From contig JAJPEQ010000005.1 in the NCBI GenBank assembly GCA_021166775.1, positions 1 to 64,000 of the forward strand: 64,000 nt of DNA. The letters are read 5' to 3'. This DNA comes from Comamonas sp. GTDB taxonomy: Bacteria > Pseudomonadota > Gammaproteobacteria > Burkholderiales > Burkholderiaceae_C. The notes beneath the pieces are model-generated. The model had not been told where the DNA came from. It was given only the letters and a program-made list of their open reading frames with translations, and did no database searches. The translations under genes were made by a program, and so were the position numbers. This document shows positions 42,622-51,597 of this stretch, one piece after another; within the stretch, counting starts at the first letter, position 1, and each line of letters opens with the position of its first letter.

Positions 42622-43911
42622 TCAGGCGCCCGTGGTCTGCCCCGAGGGGGTGGAATGCAGCACGTCGGTGCGGCGCATTTCGGTCCAGTACATCCAGATG
42701 AGCGACACCCAGACCACGCCGTACATCAGCATGAAGGCGCTGGAGCGGATGCCGGTGACGTCCAGCAGCGCACCGAACATGATGGGCAGGATGAAGCCGC
42801 CCAGCCCGCCAGCGAGGCCCACGATGCCGCTGATGGCGCCGATGTTGCCGGGGTAGTCGTCGCTGATGTACTTGAACACGCTGGCCTTGCCGAAGGCCAT
42901 GGCGACGCCGAGCACGGCCATCAGCGCGGTAAAGGTGTAAACGTTCAGGCCGATGTGAAAGGTGCTTGCGCCCGAGAGTGTCTGGATGGTGAACTCCGTC
43001 TGCGGGTACGACAGCAGGAACAGGCAGATCCAGCACACCCACATCACCCACCAGGTGACGCTGTGCGCGCCGTACTTGTCGGAAAGCACGCCGCCGACCG
43101 CGCGCAGCACGCCACCAGGCAGCGAGAAGCATGCGGCCAGCAGCGCGGCGATGCGGATGTCCAGACCGTACTCGCCCACGTAGTACTGCACCATCCACAG
43201 GGACAGCGCGACATAGCCGCCGAAGACGATGCTGTAGTACTGGCAGTACTTGAGCACGCGCGGGTCCTTGAGCGCCTTGAGCTGGTCCACGAAGCGCACG
43301 TTGCTCGGCACGAGGTGGGCCGGGTCGCTGTGGCTGAACAGCCAGAACACGATGAGCGCCACCAGCATGATGGCGGCATACACATGCGTGACGGCCTGCC
43401 AGCCGAAGGCCACGAGTATGACGGGCGCGACGAACTTGTTCACCGCCGCGCCCGAGTTGCCCGCGCCGAAGACCCCCATGGCCATGCCCTGGCGCTGCCT
43501 GGGAAACCACCGCGCCACATAGGGCGTGCCGACCGAGAACGAACCGCCCGCCAGGCCCAGCAGCAGGCTGATCACCAGGAACTGCCAGAACTGCGTGGCC
43601 CAGGAAATGGCCCAGATGGCGGGCACCGAGACGGCCATCAACACGGCCATCACGATGCGCCCGCCATACTTGTCGGTCCAGATCCCGAGCGGCACGCGGA
43701 TGAGCGAGCCGCTGAGCACGGGCATGGCGGTGAGCAGGCCGAACTCGGTGGCGTTCAGATCCAGCATCTTGCGGATCGGAATGCCGATCACGGCGAACAT
43801 CATCCAGACCATGAAGCAGACGGTGAAGGCCAGGGTGCTGACGATGAGCACCGACCAGGCCTGGCGCGCGCGGCGTAAATCCTTCTCGACGACCGACGAC
43901 CAGGCAACCAT
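42622..43911 (-). CDS. narK1: Nitrate transporter, NarK1-type MFS protein
   Basis: This 429-residue, 12-helix protein has LLTAMPVLSGSLIRVPLGIW with the nitrate-binding Arg. It also has two Gly-rich nitrate signatures, GLAGGSFSVGTPYVARWFPR and GIVGLAGGLGGFILPIMFG. It is of the proton-coupled NarK1 type. The ATG at 43911 gives the standard N-terminus. It is first in the narK1-narK2-narGHJI-ppiC operon; in some relatives narK1 and narK2 are fused, but here they are separate with a 29-bp gap. Confidence 0.92.
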   Translation of the reverse strand: MVAWSSVVEKDLRRARQAWSVLIVSTLAFTVCFMVWMMFAVIGIPIRKMLDLNATEFGLLTAMPVLSGSLIRVPLGIWTDKYGGRIVMAVLMAVSVPAIWAISWATQFWQFLVISLLLGLAGGSFSVGTPYVARWFPRQRQGMAMGVFGAGNSGAAVNKFVAPVILVAFGWQAVTHVYAAIMLVALIVFWLFSHSDPAHLVPSNVRFVDQLKALKDPRVLKYCQYYSIVFGGYVALSLWMVQYYVGEYGLDIRIAALLAACFSLPGGVLRAVGGVLSDKYGAHSVTWWVMWVCWICLFLLSYPQTEFTIQTLSGASTFHIGLNVYTFTALMAVLGVAMAFGKASVFKYISDDYPGNIGAISGIVGLAGGLGGFILPIMFGALLDVTGIRSSAFMLMYGVVWVSLIWMYWTEMRRTDVLHSTPSGQTTGA

Positions 43912-43950
43912 GTGTTCCTCTTGCGTGTGCGCTTGGATGACGACATGGCT

Positions 43951-43980
43951 ATGGTCGCCGCGCGCCGCCGCGGCGACCAT
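43951..43980. promoter_or_regulatory. Perfect 12-bp hairpin upstream of narK1
   Basis: ATGGTCGCCGCG-cgccgc-CGCGGCGACCAT is a perfect inverted repeat 40 bp upstream of the narK1 start, in the narK1/tehA divergent gap. It could be an operator, an mRNA leader structure or a terminator for minus-strand read-through. No match to FNR (TTGATNNNNATCAA) or NarL heptamers was seen in it. Confidence 0.45.
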
Positions 43981-43985
43981 CCTTC

Positions 43986-44058
43986 CGTGGGCCGGTCGGG
44001 CCGGCGCAGAAGAACTAGGGCCGGCCGGCCCACGTAGTTCTGAAGAACTAGGGCCGGC
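43986..44058. repeat. Compound direct and inverted repeats in narK1/tehA gap
   Basis: A 17-base direct repeat, GAAGAACTAGGGCCGGC, occurs at 44009-44025 and 44042-44058. The first copy lies inside an inverted repeat, CGTGGGCCGG (43986-43995) / CCGGCCCACG (44025-44034). TAGTTC-tgaa-GAACTA lies between. The arrangement is dense and symmetrical and unlike any known nar regulatory site. Confidence 0.6.
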
Positions 44059-44109
44059 GCCAAAACCGTTGCCAACGCCGGGCGAACCGCTAGCATCGCG
44101 CGCCTGCCC

Positions 44110-45195
44110 ATGAAGCCACGCCAAGCCGCCGCCACTGCATCGCAGCCCGACGCCGGGCTGGCCGCGCTGTCTCCCGCGTACTTCGGCATGGTCATGGCCA
44201 CGGGCATCGTGTCGCTGGCGGCCTCCATGCGCGGGCTGCCCTGGGTCGCCGCCGCACTGTTCGCGCTCAATGCGGTGATGTACGGTGCGCTGTGGTGCCT
44301 GTACGTGGCGCGCGTGCTGCGCTGGCCCGCCGCCATGATCGCCGACCTGCGCGACCATCTGCGCGGCCCGGGCTTCTTCACCATGGTGGCGGCCACCAGC
44401 GTGCTGGGCGCCCAGTGCATCCTGCTGGCTCGCAGCCTGCCGGCGGGAGTCTGGTTATGGGGCCTGGCGGTGCTCCTGTGGTTGCTGCTGACCTACGCCA
44501 TCTTTGCCGGTTTCACCATCAAGGAGCACAAGCCCAGCCTGCACCAGGGCATCAACGGCGGCTGGCTGCTGGCCGTGGTGGCGACGCAGTCGCTCACCGT
44601 GCTCAGCGCCCTGCTGGCCGCGCGCATCGGCCAGCCGTGGAAGCTGGAGCTGAACTTCTTCGCGCTGTCCATGTGGCTGTGGGGCGGCATGCTCTACATC
44701 TGGATGATGTCGCTAATTTTCTACCGCTACCTGTTCTTTCCCTTCCTGCCCGGCGACCTCGCCCCGCCCTACTGGATCAACATGGGCGCGATGGCGATCT
44801 CGACGCTGGCAGGGTCGCTGCTGATCCTCAACGCGCCGGATGCGCCGTTTCTCACCTCGGTGCTCCCGTTCCTGAAGGGCTTCACGATTTTTTACTGGGC
44901 CACCGGAACCTGGTGGATTCCGATGCTCGTGGTGCTGGCCTTCTGGCGCTACGCGGTCAAGCGCTTTCCACTGCGCTACGACCCGCTGTACTGGGGCGCC
45001 GTCTTCCCGCTGGGCATGTACGCCGCCTGCACGCACGAGCTGGCGCAGGCCATGGGGCTGGGCTTTCTCGCGCCCATCCCGGGTCTCTTTCTCGCCGTCG
45101 CCCTGCTGACATGGTGCATGGCTTTCGCGGGCGTGGCGCGCCGCGCGCTGCAATGGTTGGAGCGGGCACGCGCGTCGCGCCGCCCTCAGCGCTGA
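44110..45195 (+). CDS. TehA/SLAC1-family (tellurite-resistance/dicarboxylate) transporter
   Basis: This 361-residue protein has ten hydrophobic helices. [20 protein letters not shown] and the later [20 protein letters not shown] and [20 protein letters not shown] belong to the TehA/Mae1 (SLAC1-like anion channel) family. It is divergent from narK1 and its 3' end overlaps narL by 10 bp tail to tail. A position inside the nitrate locus suggests an anion-related role, for example nitrite or small-anion flux; this is inference. Confidence 0.82.
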   Translation: MKPRQAAATASQPDAGLAALSPAYFGMVMATGIVSLAASMRGLPWVAAALFALNAVMYGALWCLYVARVLRWPAAMIADLRDHLRGPGFFTMVAATSVLGAQCILLARSLPAGVWLWGLAVLLWLLLTYAIFAGFTIKEHKPSLHQGINGGWLLAVVATQSLTVLSALLAARIGQPWKLELNFFALSMWLWGGMLYIWMMSLIFYRYLFFPFLPGDLAPPYWINMGAMAISTLAGSLLILNAPDAPFLTSVLPFLKGFTIFYWATGTWWIPMLVVLAFWRYAVKRFPLRYDPLYWGAVFPLGMYAACTHELAQAMGLGFLAPIPGLFLAVALLTWCMAFAGVARRALQWLERARASRRPQR

Positions 45196-45845
45196 CGATC
45201 GGAGGCGTAGACCGCCGCCTGCACGCGCGAGGACAGGCCGAGCTTGCGCAGGATGTGCTGCACGTGGATCTTCACGGTGGTCTCCGCGATATCGAGCGTG
45301 CGCGCGATCTCCTTGTTGCTCGCCCCGTGGGCAATCTCACGCAGCACCTCCTCCTCGCGCGGCGACAGGGGGGCGTCGCCCCCTCCTGCCTCCGGGGCCG
45401 CCTGCCCGGCTTCGATCGCACCCTGCTGCTGAAAGGCGCTGATCAGCTTGCCCGTCATCTCCGGGCTCACCACCGGCTCGCCGCGCGCGGCGCGGCGCAC
45501 GGCTTCGGCCAGCAGGGGGCCGTCTATGGTCTTGAGCAGATAGCCCTGCGCGCCATGGCGCAGCGCGGCGGCCAGATCGGCGCCATCCTCGCTCACGGTG
45601 AGCATGACGATGTGGCTGGCGGGGGACGCCTGACGCAGCCCCGCGATGGCGTCCACCCCGCGCACGCCCGGCAGGTGGTTGTCCAGCAGCACGACGTCGG
45701 GGCGCAAGGCGGGCAGCAGGCGCAGCGCCTGGCCGGCGTCACCCGCCTCGCCCACCACCTCCAGGTCGGGGTATTGACGCAGCAGCGCCACCAGGCCGCG
45801 GCGAATCAGGGTGTGGTCGTCGATCAGGAACAGGGTGATGGGCAC
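45186..45845 (-). CDS. narL: Nitrate/nitrite response regulator NarL
   Basis: This 219-residue two-component regulator has a receiver domain with [10 protein letters not shown] and phosphoryl-acceptor Asp in [14 protein letters not shown], a linker, and a LuxR-type [23 protein letters not shown] followed by [18 protein letters not shown]. The start codon is GTG at 45845, three bases after the narX stop codon. It probably activates the nar operon under nitrate. Confidence 0.93.
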   Translation of the reverse strand: MPITLFLIDDHTLIRRGLVALLRQYPDLEVVGEAGDAGQALRLLPALRPDVVLLDNHLPGVRGVDAIAGLRQASPASHIVMLTVSEDGADLAAALRHGAQGYLLKTIDGPLLAEAVRRAARGEPVVSPEMTGKLISAFQQQGAIEAGQAAPEAGGGDAPLSPREEEVLREIAHGASNKEIARTLDIAETTVKIHVQHILRKLGLSSRVQAAVYASDRQR

Positions 45846-45848
45846 GGC

Positions 45849-47789
45849 TTATGCCTTCCATGGTGCGGCCTCTTCGGCAGCGGGTGCGGTTTCGGCGTCC
45901 GGCCGGTCCGGAGCCGCGGTGTGGGTGGCGCCGCGGGGCAGCTCCAGCGTGACGCAGGTGCCTTCGCCGGGACGGGAATCGACGCGCAGCAGCGCACCGA
46001 CGCGCGAGGCGCGGTCGGCCATGATGCCCAGGCCGACATGCAGCGAATCCGGCGACACCGCCCGGGGGTCGAACCCCCGGCCATCGTCACGCACCTCGAA
46101 GCGCCAGTGCGGATGGCGCAGCACGCTCACCTGCACGACGCGGGCCTGCGCGTGCTTGCGCACATTGGACAGCGCCTCCTGCACGACATGCAGCACCTGG
46201 ATCTGGACGTCGGGGGCGAGCGGCATGCCCTGCCCCTGCATCGACAGATGGGCCGGCAGCCCGCTTTGCAACTCGAATTTGGACAGGGTCGAGCGCAGCG
46301 CCTGCTCGATGTCTTCATCCTGGGTGCGGGTGCGAAAGTGCACGAGCAGCTCGCGCACGTCCGCATAGCATTCGCGCACGCCCTCGCGCAATTCGTCCAC
46401 GCTGCGATCGCGCGCCACATCGTCGCCCTTGGCGATGGCCCCCTGCAGCAGCTCGGTCTGGATCTTCAGGAACGCCAGCGACTGCGCGATGGAGTCATGC
46501 AGCTCACGCGCAATGAGGCCGCGCTCCTCGGCCACCGCGGCCTCGCGTTCCAGCGCACTCACGCGCAGGCCCTCGATGCCGTTGGCCAGATGCTGCGCCA
46601 TGGTTTCGAGCAGTTCGCGCGCATCGCGCGTGAGGCGATGCTCCTGCCGGTACAGCACCGTGACCTGCGCGAGCAGCTGCTGGTGCTGGCGCACGGGAAC
46701 GCTGATCACGCTTTTAAAGCCGAATTCATGGCAGTGCGGCAGCCGCATGCCCCCCTCGTCCGCGACGGTGACAACGCTCAGGCGCGCCCGCGCCTTGGGC
46801 TGGCTGCACACGCAGGCGCCCGTGTCCAGGCACTGCTCGCGTTCGGCAAAGCCGGGCGGCAGACCGTCGCCCGCCAGCAGCACGTAGCGCGCGTTGGCCG
46901 CGTCCGACCAGCGCACCATGGCCGCATCGGCCCCGGCCACCTCACGCACGATGCGCGCAAAGCCCTGCGCAAGCACCTGCAGGCCACCCGCATCGGCAAC
47001 CAGGGCACTGACGGCATACAGCGCGGACAGGCGCTGGTTGCGTTCCTCGACGCTGGCGGTCTTCTCGCTCACCTTGCGCTCGAGTTCCTCATGCGAGGAC
47101 TGCAGCGCATCGGCCATCTGATTGAAATACTGCGCGAGCTGGCCGAACTCATCGTCCGAATCCACCGGAACACGCGTGGCCAGGTCGCCCTGGCGCACCC
47201 GGGCCAGCGCATGCTGCATGCGCGACAGCGGCGCCAGCACCAGAAAGTAGCTCATGACCATGAACACGACGGTGGCCACGACCGCCATGCCCAGCATGAA
47301 AATCTGAAAAACGTGCAGCACCGCGGTCCAGCGTGATATCTGGACCTCCATCGCGTTGACGAACTGATCCACGGAAGCAACGAAGTCATCCGCCACGCCG
47401 GCCGCCGCCACCACCGCATGCCCGCCCTCAGGATCGGCCCAGGCAGCGCGCGCATGCTGCCAGTGCGCCTCCAGCGCGTCAAAGCCGGCGTGCACGTCGG
47501 CGCTCCAGGGAACGAACAGCGGACGCGCCGGGTTGCCGGTGCGCAGCAGTTGCATGCTGGCATCGAATTTGCCGGAAAGTTCGTGCAGGCGCGCCGCATC
47601 ATCGTCGTGCAGCGCCAGCGCCATGCGCACCGCATACAGACGCAGGCGCCCGGCTTCGTTGATCGAAGCCGCACCCCCTTCGAGTTTCCAGGTGACCCAC
47701 AAGGTGAGCCCGATGGAGACCACCGCGAGGAGCAAAAAAGCGCAGCCCGTGGCGATCAACCGGGTGGTCAGCGTCGGCTTGTGCTGCAT
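45849..47789 (-). CDS. narX: Nitrate/nitrite sensor histidine kinase NarX
   Basis: This 646-residue membrane sensor has two transmembrane helices flanking a periplasmic domain. SINEAGRLRLYAVRMALAL is the P-box that binds nitrate. A HAMP segment (YFLVLAPLSRMQHALARVRQ), a GAF-like region with Cys residues (CLDTGACVCSQPKA), and a HisKA_3 module (GLIARELHDSIAQSLAFLKI) with HATPase motifs VQEALSNVRKHA and VRDDGRGFDP follow. The ATG at 47789 is preferred over a longer reading. It is coupled to narL. Confidence 0.93.
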   Translation of the reverse strand: MQHKPTLTTRLIATGCAFLLLAVVSIGLTLWVTWKLEGGAASINEAGRLRLYAVRMALALHDDDAARLHELSGKFDASMQLLRTGNPARPLFVPWSADVHAGFDALEAHWQHARAAWADPEGGHAVVAAAGVADDFVASVDQFVNAMEVQISRWTAVLHVFQIFMLGMAVVATVVFMVMSYFLVLAPLSRMQHALARVRQGDLATRVPVDSDDEFGQLAQYFNQMADALQSSHEELERKVSEKTASVEERNQRLSALYAVSALVADAGGLQVLAQGFARIVREVAGADAAMVRWSDAANARYVLLAGDGLPPGFAEREQCLDTGACVCSQPKARARLSVVTVADEGGMRLPHCHEFGFKSVISVPVRQHQQLLAQVTVLYRQEHRLTRDARELLETMAQHLANGIEGLRVSALEREAAVAEERGLIARELHDSIAQSLAFLKIQTELLQGAIAKGDDVARDRSVDELREGVRECYADVRELLVHFRTRTQDEDIEQALRSTLSKFELQSGLPAHLSMQGQGMPLAPDVQIQVLHVVQEALSNVRKHAQARVVQVSVLRHPHWRFEVRDDGRGFDPRAVSPDSLHVGLGIMADRASRVGALLRVDSRPGEGTCVTLELPRGATHTAAPDRPDAETAPAAEEAAPWKA

Positions 47790-47867
47790 GAGCGCAAGTG
47801 TACGGCGCGCCCGCCGCCGCACGGGTCATCACGCACAATCGGCCCATGGAATTCGGCAGCTCAGCGC

Positions 47868-48527
47868 ATGCATGACGCACAGGCCAGCGCGCCCGGTCGC
47901 GACGCCATCACCGGCCTGATCCTGGCCGGTGGCCGAGGCACGCGCATGGGCGGCCGGGACAAGGGCCTGCAGTTGTTTCACAAGCAGCCGCTGGCGCAGT
48001 GGGCGCTGCGGCGCCTGCGCCCGCAGGTGGGGCGTCTGGCGATCAACGCCAATCGCAACGCTGCGGCGTACGCCCGGCTGGGCGTGCCGGTCTGGAGCGA
48101 CCTCGCAGGGGACTTCCAGGGGCCGCTGGCGGGCTTCGCCGCGGGGCTCGCGCACCTCGAGACCCCCTGGCTTCTCACCGTGCCTTGCGACACGCCGCTG
48201 TTTCCGCCGGACCTTGCAACACGCCTGGCGCACGCCGCGCAGGCCGCCGGCACGCGGCTCGCCATGGCCGCCACGCCCGGGGCCGACGGCAGCCTGCAAC
48301 CGCAACCCGTGTTCTGCCTGATGCACCGCGAGCTGGCCCCCAGCCTGCACGAGAGCCTGGCGGGCGGCGAACGCCGTGCCTGGCGCTGGGCCGCGGCGGC
48401 GGGCTGCACGCTGGTGCCGTTCGGCCCGCCCCGGGACGACCCGCTGGCCTTTCACAATGTCAATACGTCGGCCGAGCTGCACCAGCTGCAGGCCATCACA
48501 TCCCCCGGCGGCGCCACCCGGACCTGA
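47868..48527 (+). CDS. mobA: Molybdenum cofactor guanylyltransferase MobA
   Basis: This 219-residue enzyme attaches GMP to molybdopterin to form the bis-MGD cofactor needed by NarG. GLILAGGRGTRMGGRDKGLQ is the nucleotide-binding signature and VPCDTPLFPPDL the metal site. It is divergent from narX and ends one base before the convergent cobC-type gene. Location in the nar locus fits its role. Confidence 0.93.
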   Translation: MHDAQASAPGRDAITGLILAGGRGTRMGGRDKGLQLFHKQPLAQWALRRLRPQVGRLAINANRNAAAYARLGVPVWSDLAGDFQGPLAGFAAGLAHLETPWLLTVPCDTPLFPPDLATRLAHAAQAAGTRLAMAATPGADGSLQPQPVFCLMHRELAPSLHESLAGGERRAWRWAAAAGCTLVPFGPPRDDPLAFHNVNTSAELHQLQAITSPGGATRT

Positions 48528-49544
48528 TCAGCGCGCCACCTCTCCCAGCGCCGACAGCAGTGCGTCCTGCGCCGGGGGCGCCACCACGGCCAGCCGCACA
48601 CAGCCCGGCAGGCCGAAGCTCGCGCCGTTGCGCAGCTTGATGCCGCGCTCGCGCAGGGCGCACAGCAGCGATTGAAGATCAAGTACGGCTGTATCGCTTG
48701 ATGAATCAGCGCGAGCAGCTATAAAAAAATTAGTCTCCGAAGGCTGCACCAGCCACCCCATGGCCTGCAGCGCCTGAATCTGCCGCCGCTTCCAGGTGCG
48801 CAGTTGTTCACGCGATTGCGCGAGCCACGCCTGGCACGATTCGGACACCCAGGTCTGCAGCAAAGCCACGCCATGCGCGCCGAGCGGCCAGGAAGGCGCG
48901 AGCCGGTGCACACGTTCGAGCAGCGCCGCGGACACATCGACAGGCGCTATCGCATACGCGGCACGCACGCCCGTCAGGCCCAGCGCCTTGTTGGGCGTGA
49001 GCAGCCGCCAGACGCGATCGAGTCGCGCGGCGTCCAGGCTCGGTGCACCGCTCAGGCGCAGCGGCTCGTAGGCCTGGTCAAGCACCAGGGTCTGGTCGGC
49101 ACGCAGGGCTGCAACGCGCCGCGCCAGGCCCGGCTCGGGCTGCCCCAGCGGGCTGCCGGGCTCGCAGGCCCAGATCAGGGCCGCCTCACCCGGATGCTCC
49201 ACAGGCTGCAAACCCGCCGCCAGCGCGGCGCGCCCATAGTCGCCGTACGCGGGTTGCGGCAGCCACACATGCGCGCCTGGCCTGGCCTGCAGCGACACCG
49301 CGATGCTGATGCGCTGGATGAATTCGCTCGCGCTGGCCGCGGGCACGATGCGCTCCGGCACCACGCCGTGCCAGGCCGCCAGCACTGGCGTGAGCGCGGT
49401 GTAGGCCGGGTCGGGATAGTGGCGTGCATCGCAGGCCAGCAGCGCTTGCACGGCATAAGGACAGGCACCGCAGGCGTTGGCGTTGGTTGAAAGATCGTGC
49501 AGCGGCACGCCCAGCGCGTCCGGCCCGCCATGCAGCGGCGTCAC
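48528..49544 (-). CDS. cobC: Threonine-phosphate decarboxylase (CobC/CobD-type aminotransferase fold)
   Basis: This roughly 338-residue PLP enzyme of class I/II aminotransferase fold makes (R)-1-amino-2-propanol phosphate for the cobinamide linker. TPLHGGPDALGVPLHDLSTN is the usual N-terminus, LTPNKALGLTGVRAAYAI contains the PLP Lys, and GIKLRNGASFGLPGCVRLAV the C-terminal signature. The start is likely GTG 49544, overlapping the cbiB-type stop (GTGA); ATG 49577 is the alternative. RADSSSDTAVLD, after NFFIAA, is encoded by a dispersed repeat (48693-48732) and is atypical for the family. Confidence 0.88.
   Translation of the reverse strand: MTPLHGGPDALGVPLHDLSTNANACGACPYAVQALLACDARHYPDPAYTALTPVLAAWHGVVPERIVPAASASEFIQRISIAVSLQARPGAHVWLPQPAYGDYGRAALAAGLQPVEHPGEAALIWACEPGSPLGQPEPGLARRVAALRADQTLVLDQAYEPLRLSGAPSLDAARLDRVWRLLTPNKALGLTGVRAAYAIAPVDVSAALLERVHRLAPSWPLGAHGVALLQTWVSESCQAWLAQSREQLRTWKRRQIQALQAMGWLVQPSETNFFIAARADSSSDTAVLDLQSLLCALRERGIKLRNGASFGLPGCVRLAVVAPPAQDALLSALGEVAR
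48693..48732 (+). repeat. Dispersed repeat, copy D, inside cobC-type gene
   Basis: ATCGCTTGATGAATCAGCGC then GAGCAGCTATAAAAAAATTA closely matches the repeat core at 461-520, including the AGCAGCTAT plus A/T tail. It is read antisense as part of the decarboxylase, in frame. The A-run is unusual for a coding region this GC-rich. Confidence 0.55.
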
Positions 49545-50536
49545 CACGGCGCGGCCCGCAGCATCAGTGCGGCGCATGCGAGCAGCGTGGCGGCGATGGC
49601 CGCGCGCGAGCCGATCCGGCAGGCGCGCAGCAGGTCGCGCGGCGCCGCGTCGCGCCCGCCCTCTCCCAGCGTGTAGACGCCGGACTTGCCCAGGCGCACG
49701 CCCAGCACCAGCGCCATCGCCGCCATCGGCCAGCCGCTGTTGGGCGACGGCGTGCGCCGCGCCTCGCCCGGCAGGTGCCGCCAGCTCTGCAATGCGCCCA
49801 GCCCGCCGACCAAGACGGCGGTGATGCGCGCGGGCAGCCACGCCAGCACGTCGTCGGCGCGCGCCGCCCAGGTGCCCGCGCGGCGCCAGTCGCGCGCCAC
49901 GCCGCCCAGCACGCGCGTGCCCCGGTAGCCCCACATCGCGTCCGCCGTGTTGGCGAACCGGAACAGCGCCGCGCCCGGCAAACCCAGCAGCGCAAACCAG
50001 AACATCGGCGCCACCAGCGAATCGTTGAGGTTCTCGGCCAGACTCTCGATTGCGCTCTCGCGCACCTGCGCCTCGGTCAAGGCGTCCACCCCCCGGCTCA
50101 CCAGCCGCGCCAGCCGCACGCGGCCGTCGGCAAGGGAATGCGCCAGCGCCTGCTCCACCGCCAGCACCTCGTCGTGCAGCAGGGCCCAGGCCAGCAGCGG
50201 CTTGAGCAGGAGCGCCAGCAACAGCACCGTCGCCCAGTCCGGCAAGCGCAAGAGCCACGCCTGCAGCTGCCACGCAGCCCCACCGACGATGGCCGCGCCC
50301 ACGCACCACGCCAGCGCACCCAGCCAGAAGGCCCGCGCATGGCGTCCGGGGGGTGGCGCATCGGCACGCGGCGCACAGCGCATGCCCGCCCAGGTCAGGT
50401 AATGCCCCATCCAGACCACCGGGTGCCAGCGCACGGGCGGCTCGCCCAGCGACCGATCGATCGCCAGCGCCAGCGCGGGCACCAGAGACAACCACACACC
50501 CAGCGCCGCATCCGGCGTCACAAACAAGAGGCCCAT
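49541..50536 (-). CDS. cobD: Adenosylcobinamide-phosphate synthase (CobD/CbiB)
   Basis: This 331-residue integral membrane enzyme links aminopropanol (phosphate) to adenosylcobyric acid. AIDRSLGEPPVRWHPVVWMG at the start, ESAIESLAENLNDSLVAPMF in the middle, FRFANTADAMWGYRGTRV and PSPNSGWPMAAMALVLGVRL are CbiB signatures. It overlaps ogt at its start (TGATG) and the decarboxylase gene at its end, so the three are coupled. Confidence 0.94.
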   Translation of the reverse strand: MGLLFVTPDAALGVWLSLVPALALAIDRSLGEPPVRWHPVVWMGHYLTWAGMRCAPRADAPPPGRHARAFWLGALAWCVGAAIVGGAAWQLQAWLLRLPDWATVLLLALLLKPLLAWALLHDEVLAVEQALAHSLADGRVRLARLVSRGVDALTEAQVRESAIESLAENLNDSLVAPMFWFALLGLPGAALFRFANTADAMWGYRGTRVLGGVARDWRRAGTWAARADDVLAWLPARITAVLVGGLGALQSWRHLPGEARRTPSPNSGWPMAAMALVLGVRLGKSGVYTLGEGGRDAAPRDLLRACRIGSRAAIAATLLACAALMLRAAPW

Positions 50537-51063
50537 CAATCCAGAGCAGGCAGCGTGCGCTCGCCGCGCTCCAGCGCCAGCAGCCACTCCTTGCGCGCCA
50601 CGCCACCGCCGTAGCCGGTCAGGCTGCCGTCGCTGCCGATCACGCGATGACACGGCACGACGAGGCTGATCTTGTTGTTGCCATTGGCGCTGGCGACCGC
50701 GCGCGTGGCAGTGGGCTTGCCGATGGAGCGCGCCTGCTCGGCGTAGCTGCGCGTCTGGCCATAGGGGATGGCGAGCAGCGCATGCCAGACGCTTTGCTGA
50801 AACGGCGTGCCCACGAGGTCCAGCGGCATGTCGAAGTGGCGCCGCCGCCCCGCGAAATACTCGGCCAGCTCGCGTCCGAGCTGCGCGGCGAGCGCACTCT
50901 CGCCCGCCCGCGCGGGGCCGCCGCGCGCGGCCTCGACCTGCGCGATCTCGCGCGCCAGGCCCTTGGTGCGCTCGCTGAATTCGAGCAGGCACAGGCCGCG
51001 CTCGGAGATGAGCGCCAGCATTTCGCCCAGCGGCGTGGCGTAGGTGTGAGAGAGCAGGGCCAT
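50536..51063 (-). CDS. ogt: Methylated-DNA-protein-cysteine methyltransferase
   Basis: This 175-residue suicide DNA-repair protein has the active-site motif VVPCHRVIG with the acceptor Cys, and GSLTGYGGGVARKEWLLALE. It also has the HTH stretch GQTRSYAEQARSIGKPTATR. The ATG at 51063 is preferred to longer starts. It is translationally coupled to the cobD gene despite an unrelated role. Confidence 0.92.
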   Translation of the reverse strand: MALLSHTYATPLGEMLALISERGLCLLEFSERTKGLAREIAQVEAARGGPARAGESALAAQLGRELAEYFAGRRRHFDMPLDLVGTPFQQSVWHALLAIPYGQTRSYAEQARSIGKPTATRAVASANGNNKISLVVPCHRVIGSDGSLTGYGGGVARKEWLLALERGERTLPALD

Positions 51064-51217
51064 GCGCCCGATTGTCGCAACATCGATGCGCCGGTGCCAG
51101 TGCCAGGCGAGCCCCGGAAAATTCCGCAAAAATGCGCAGGCCGCCGCAAGGCCATGGAATAAAACGCCCTCTGGCGGTGTTTGTGCAGACGTCAACCACC
51201 CTTTTCAGGAATTCACC

Positions 51218-51586
51218 ATGCGCATTCTCATGACCGCCGCCGCCCTCCTCGTGGCCAGTTCGCTGGCCTGGGCACAGCAAGCCCCGACCAAGACCCAGGA
51301 CGGCGCGCTCGTCGGGCCTAACGGCATGTCGCTCTACACCTTCGACAAGGACGAGGCCGGCAGCGGCAAGTCCGCCTGCAACGGCCCGTGCAGCGCGAAC
51401 TGGCCGGCGCTGGCCGCCGCCAGCGGCGACCAGGCCCAGGGCGAGTACAGCATCATCCGGCGCGAGGACGGTACCAGCCAGTGGGCGTACAAGGGCAAGC
51501 CGCTGTACTTCTGGGCCAAGGACGCGAAGCCGGGCGACCGCAGCGGCGACGGCGTGAACCAGGTCTGGCATCTCGCGCGCCCGTAA
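51218..51586 (+). CDS. Secreted COG4315-type repeat protein
   Basis: This 122-residue exported protein has a signal peptide (MRILMTAAALLVASSLAWAQ) and two copies of the YxFxxD-type repeat: SLYTFDKDEAGSGKSAC and PLYFWAKDAKPGDRSGDG. CNGPCSANWPAL holds a Cys pair. The family is widespread, periplasmic or lipid-anchored, and of unknown function. It lies 11 bp before an ECF sigma factor gene, and AGGA precedes the ATG. A role in redox or haem stress is speculative. Confidence 0.88.
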   Translation: MRILMTAAALLVASSLAWAQQAPTKTQDGALVGPNGMSLYTFDKDEAGSGKSACNGPCSANWPALAAASGDQAQGEYSIIRREDGTSQWAYKGKPLYFWAKDAKPGDRSGDGVNQVWHLARP

Positions 51587-51597
51587 GACCGCGTGCC

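Noticed and set aside
43912-44109. FNR box for the nar operon
   Set aside because: No TTGATNNNNATCAA-like sequence found in the gap by eye; a weak site cannot be excluded.
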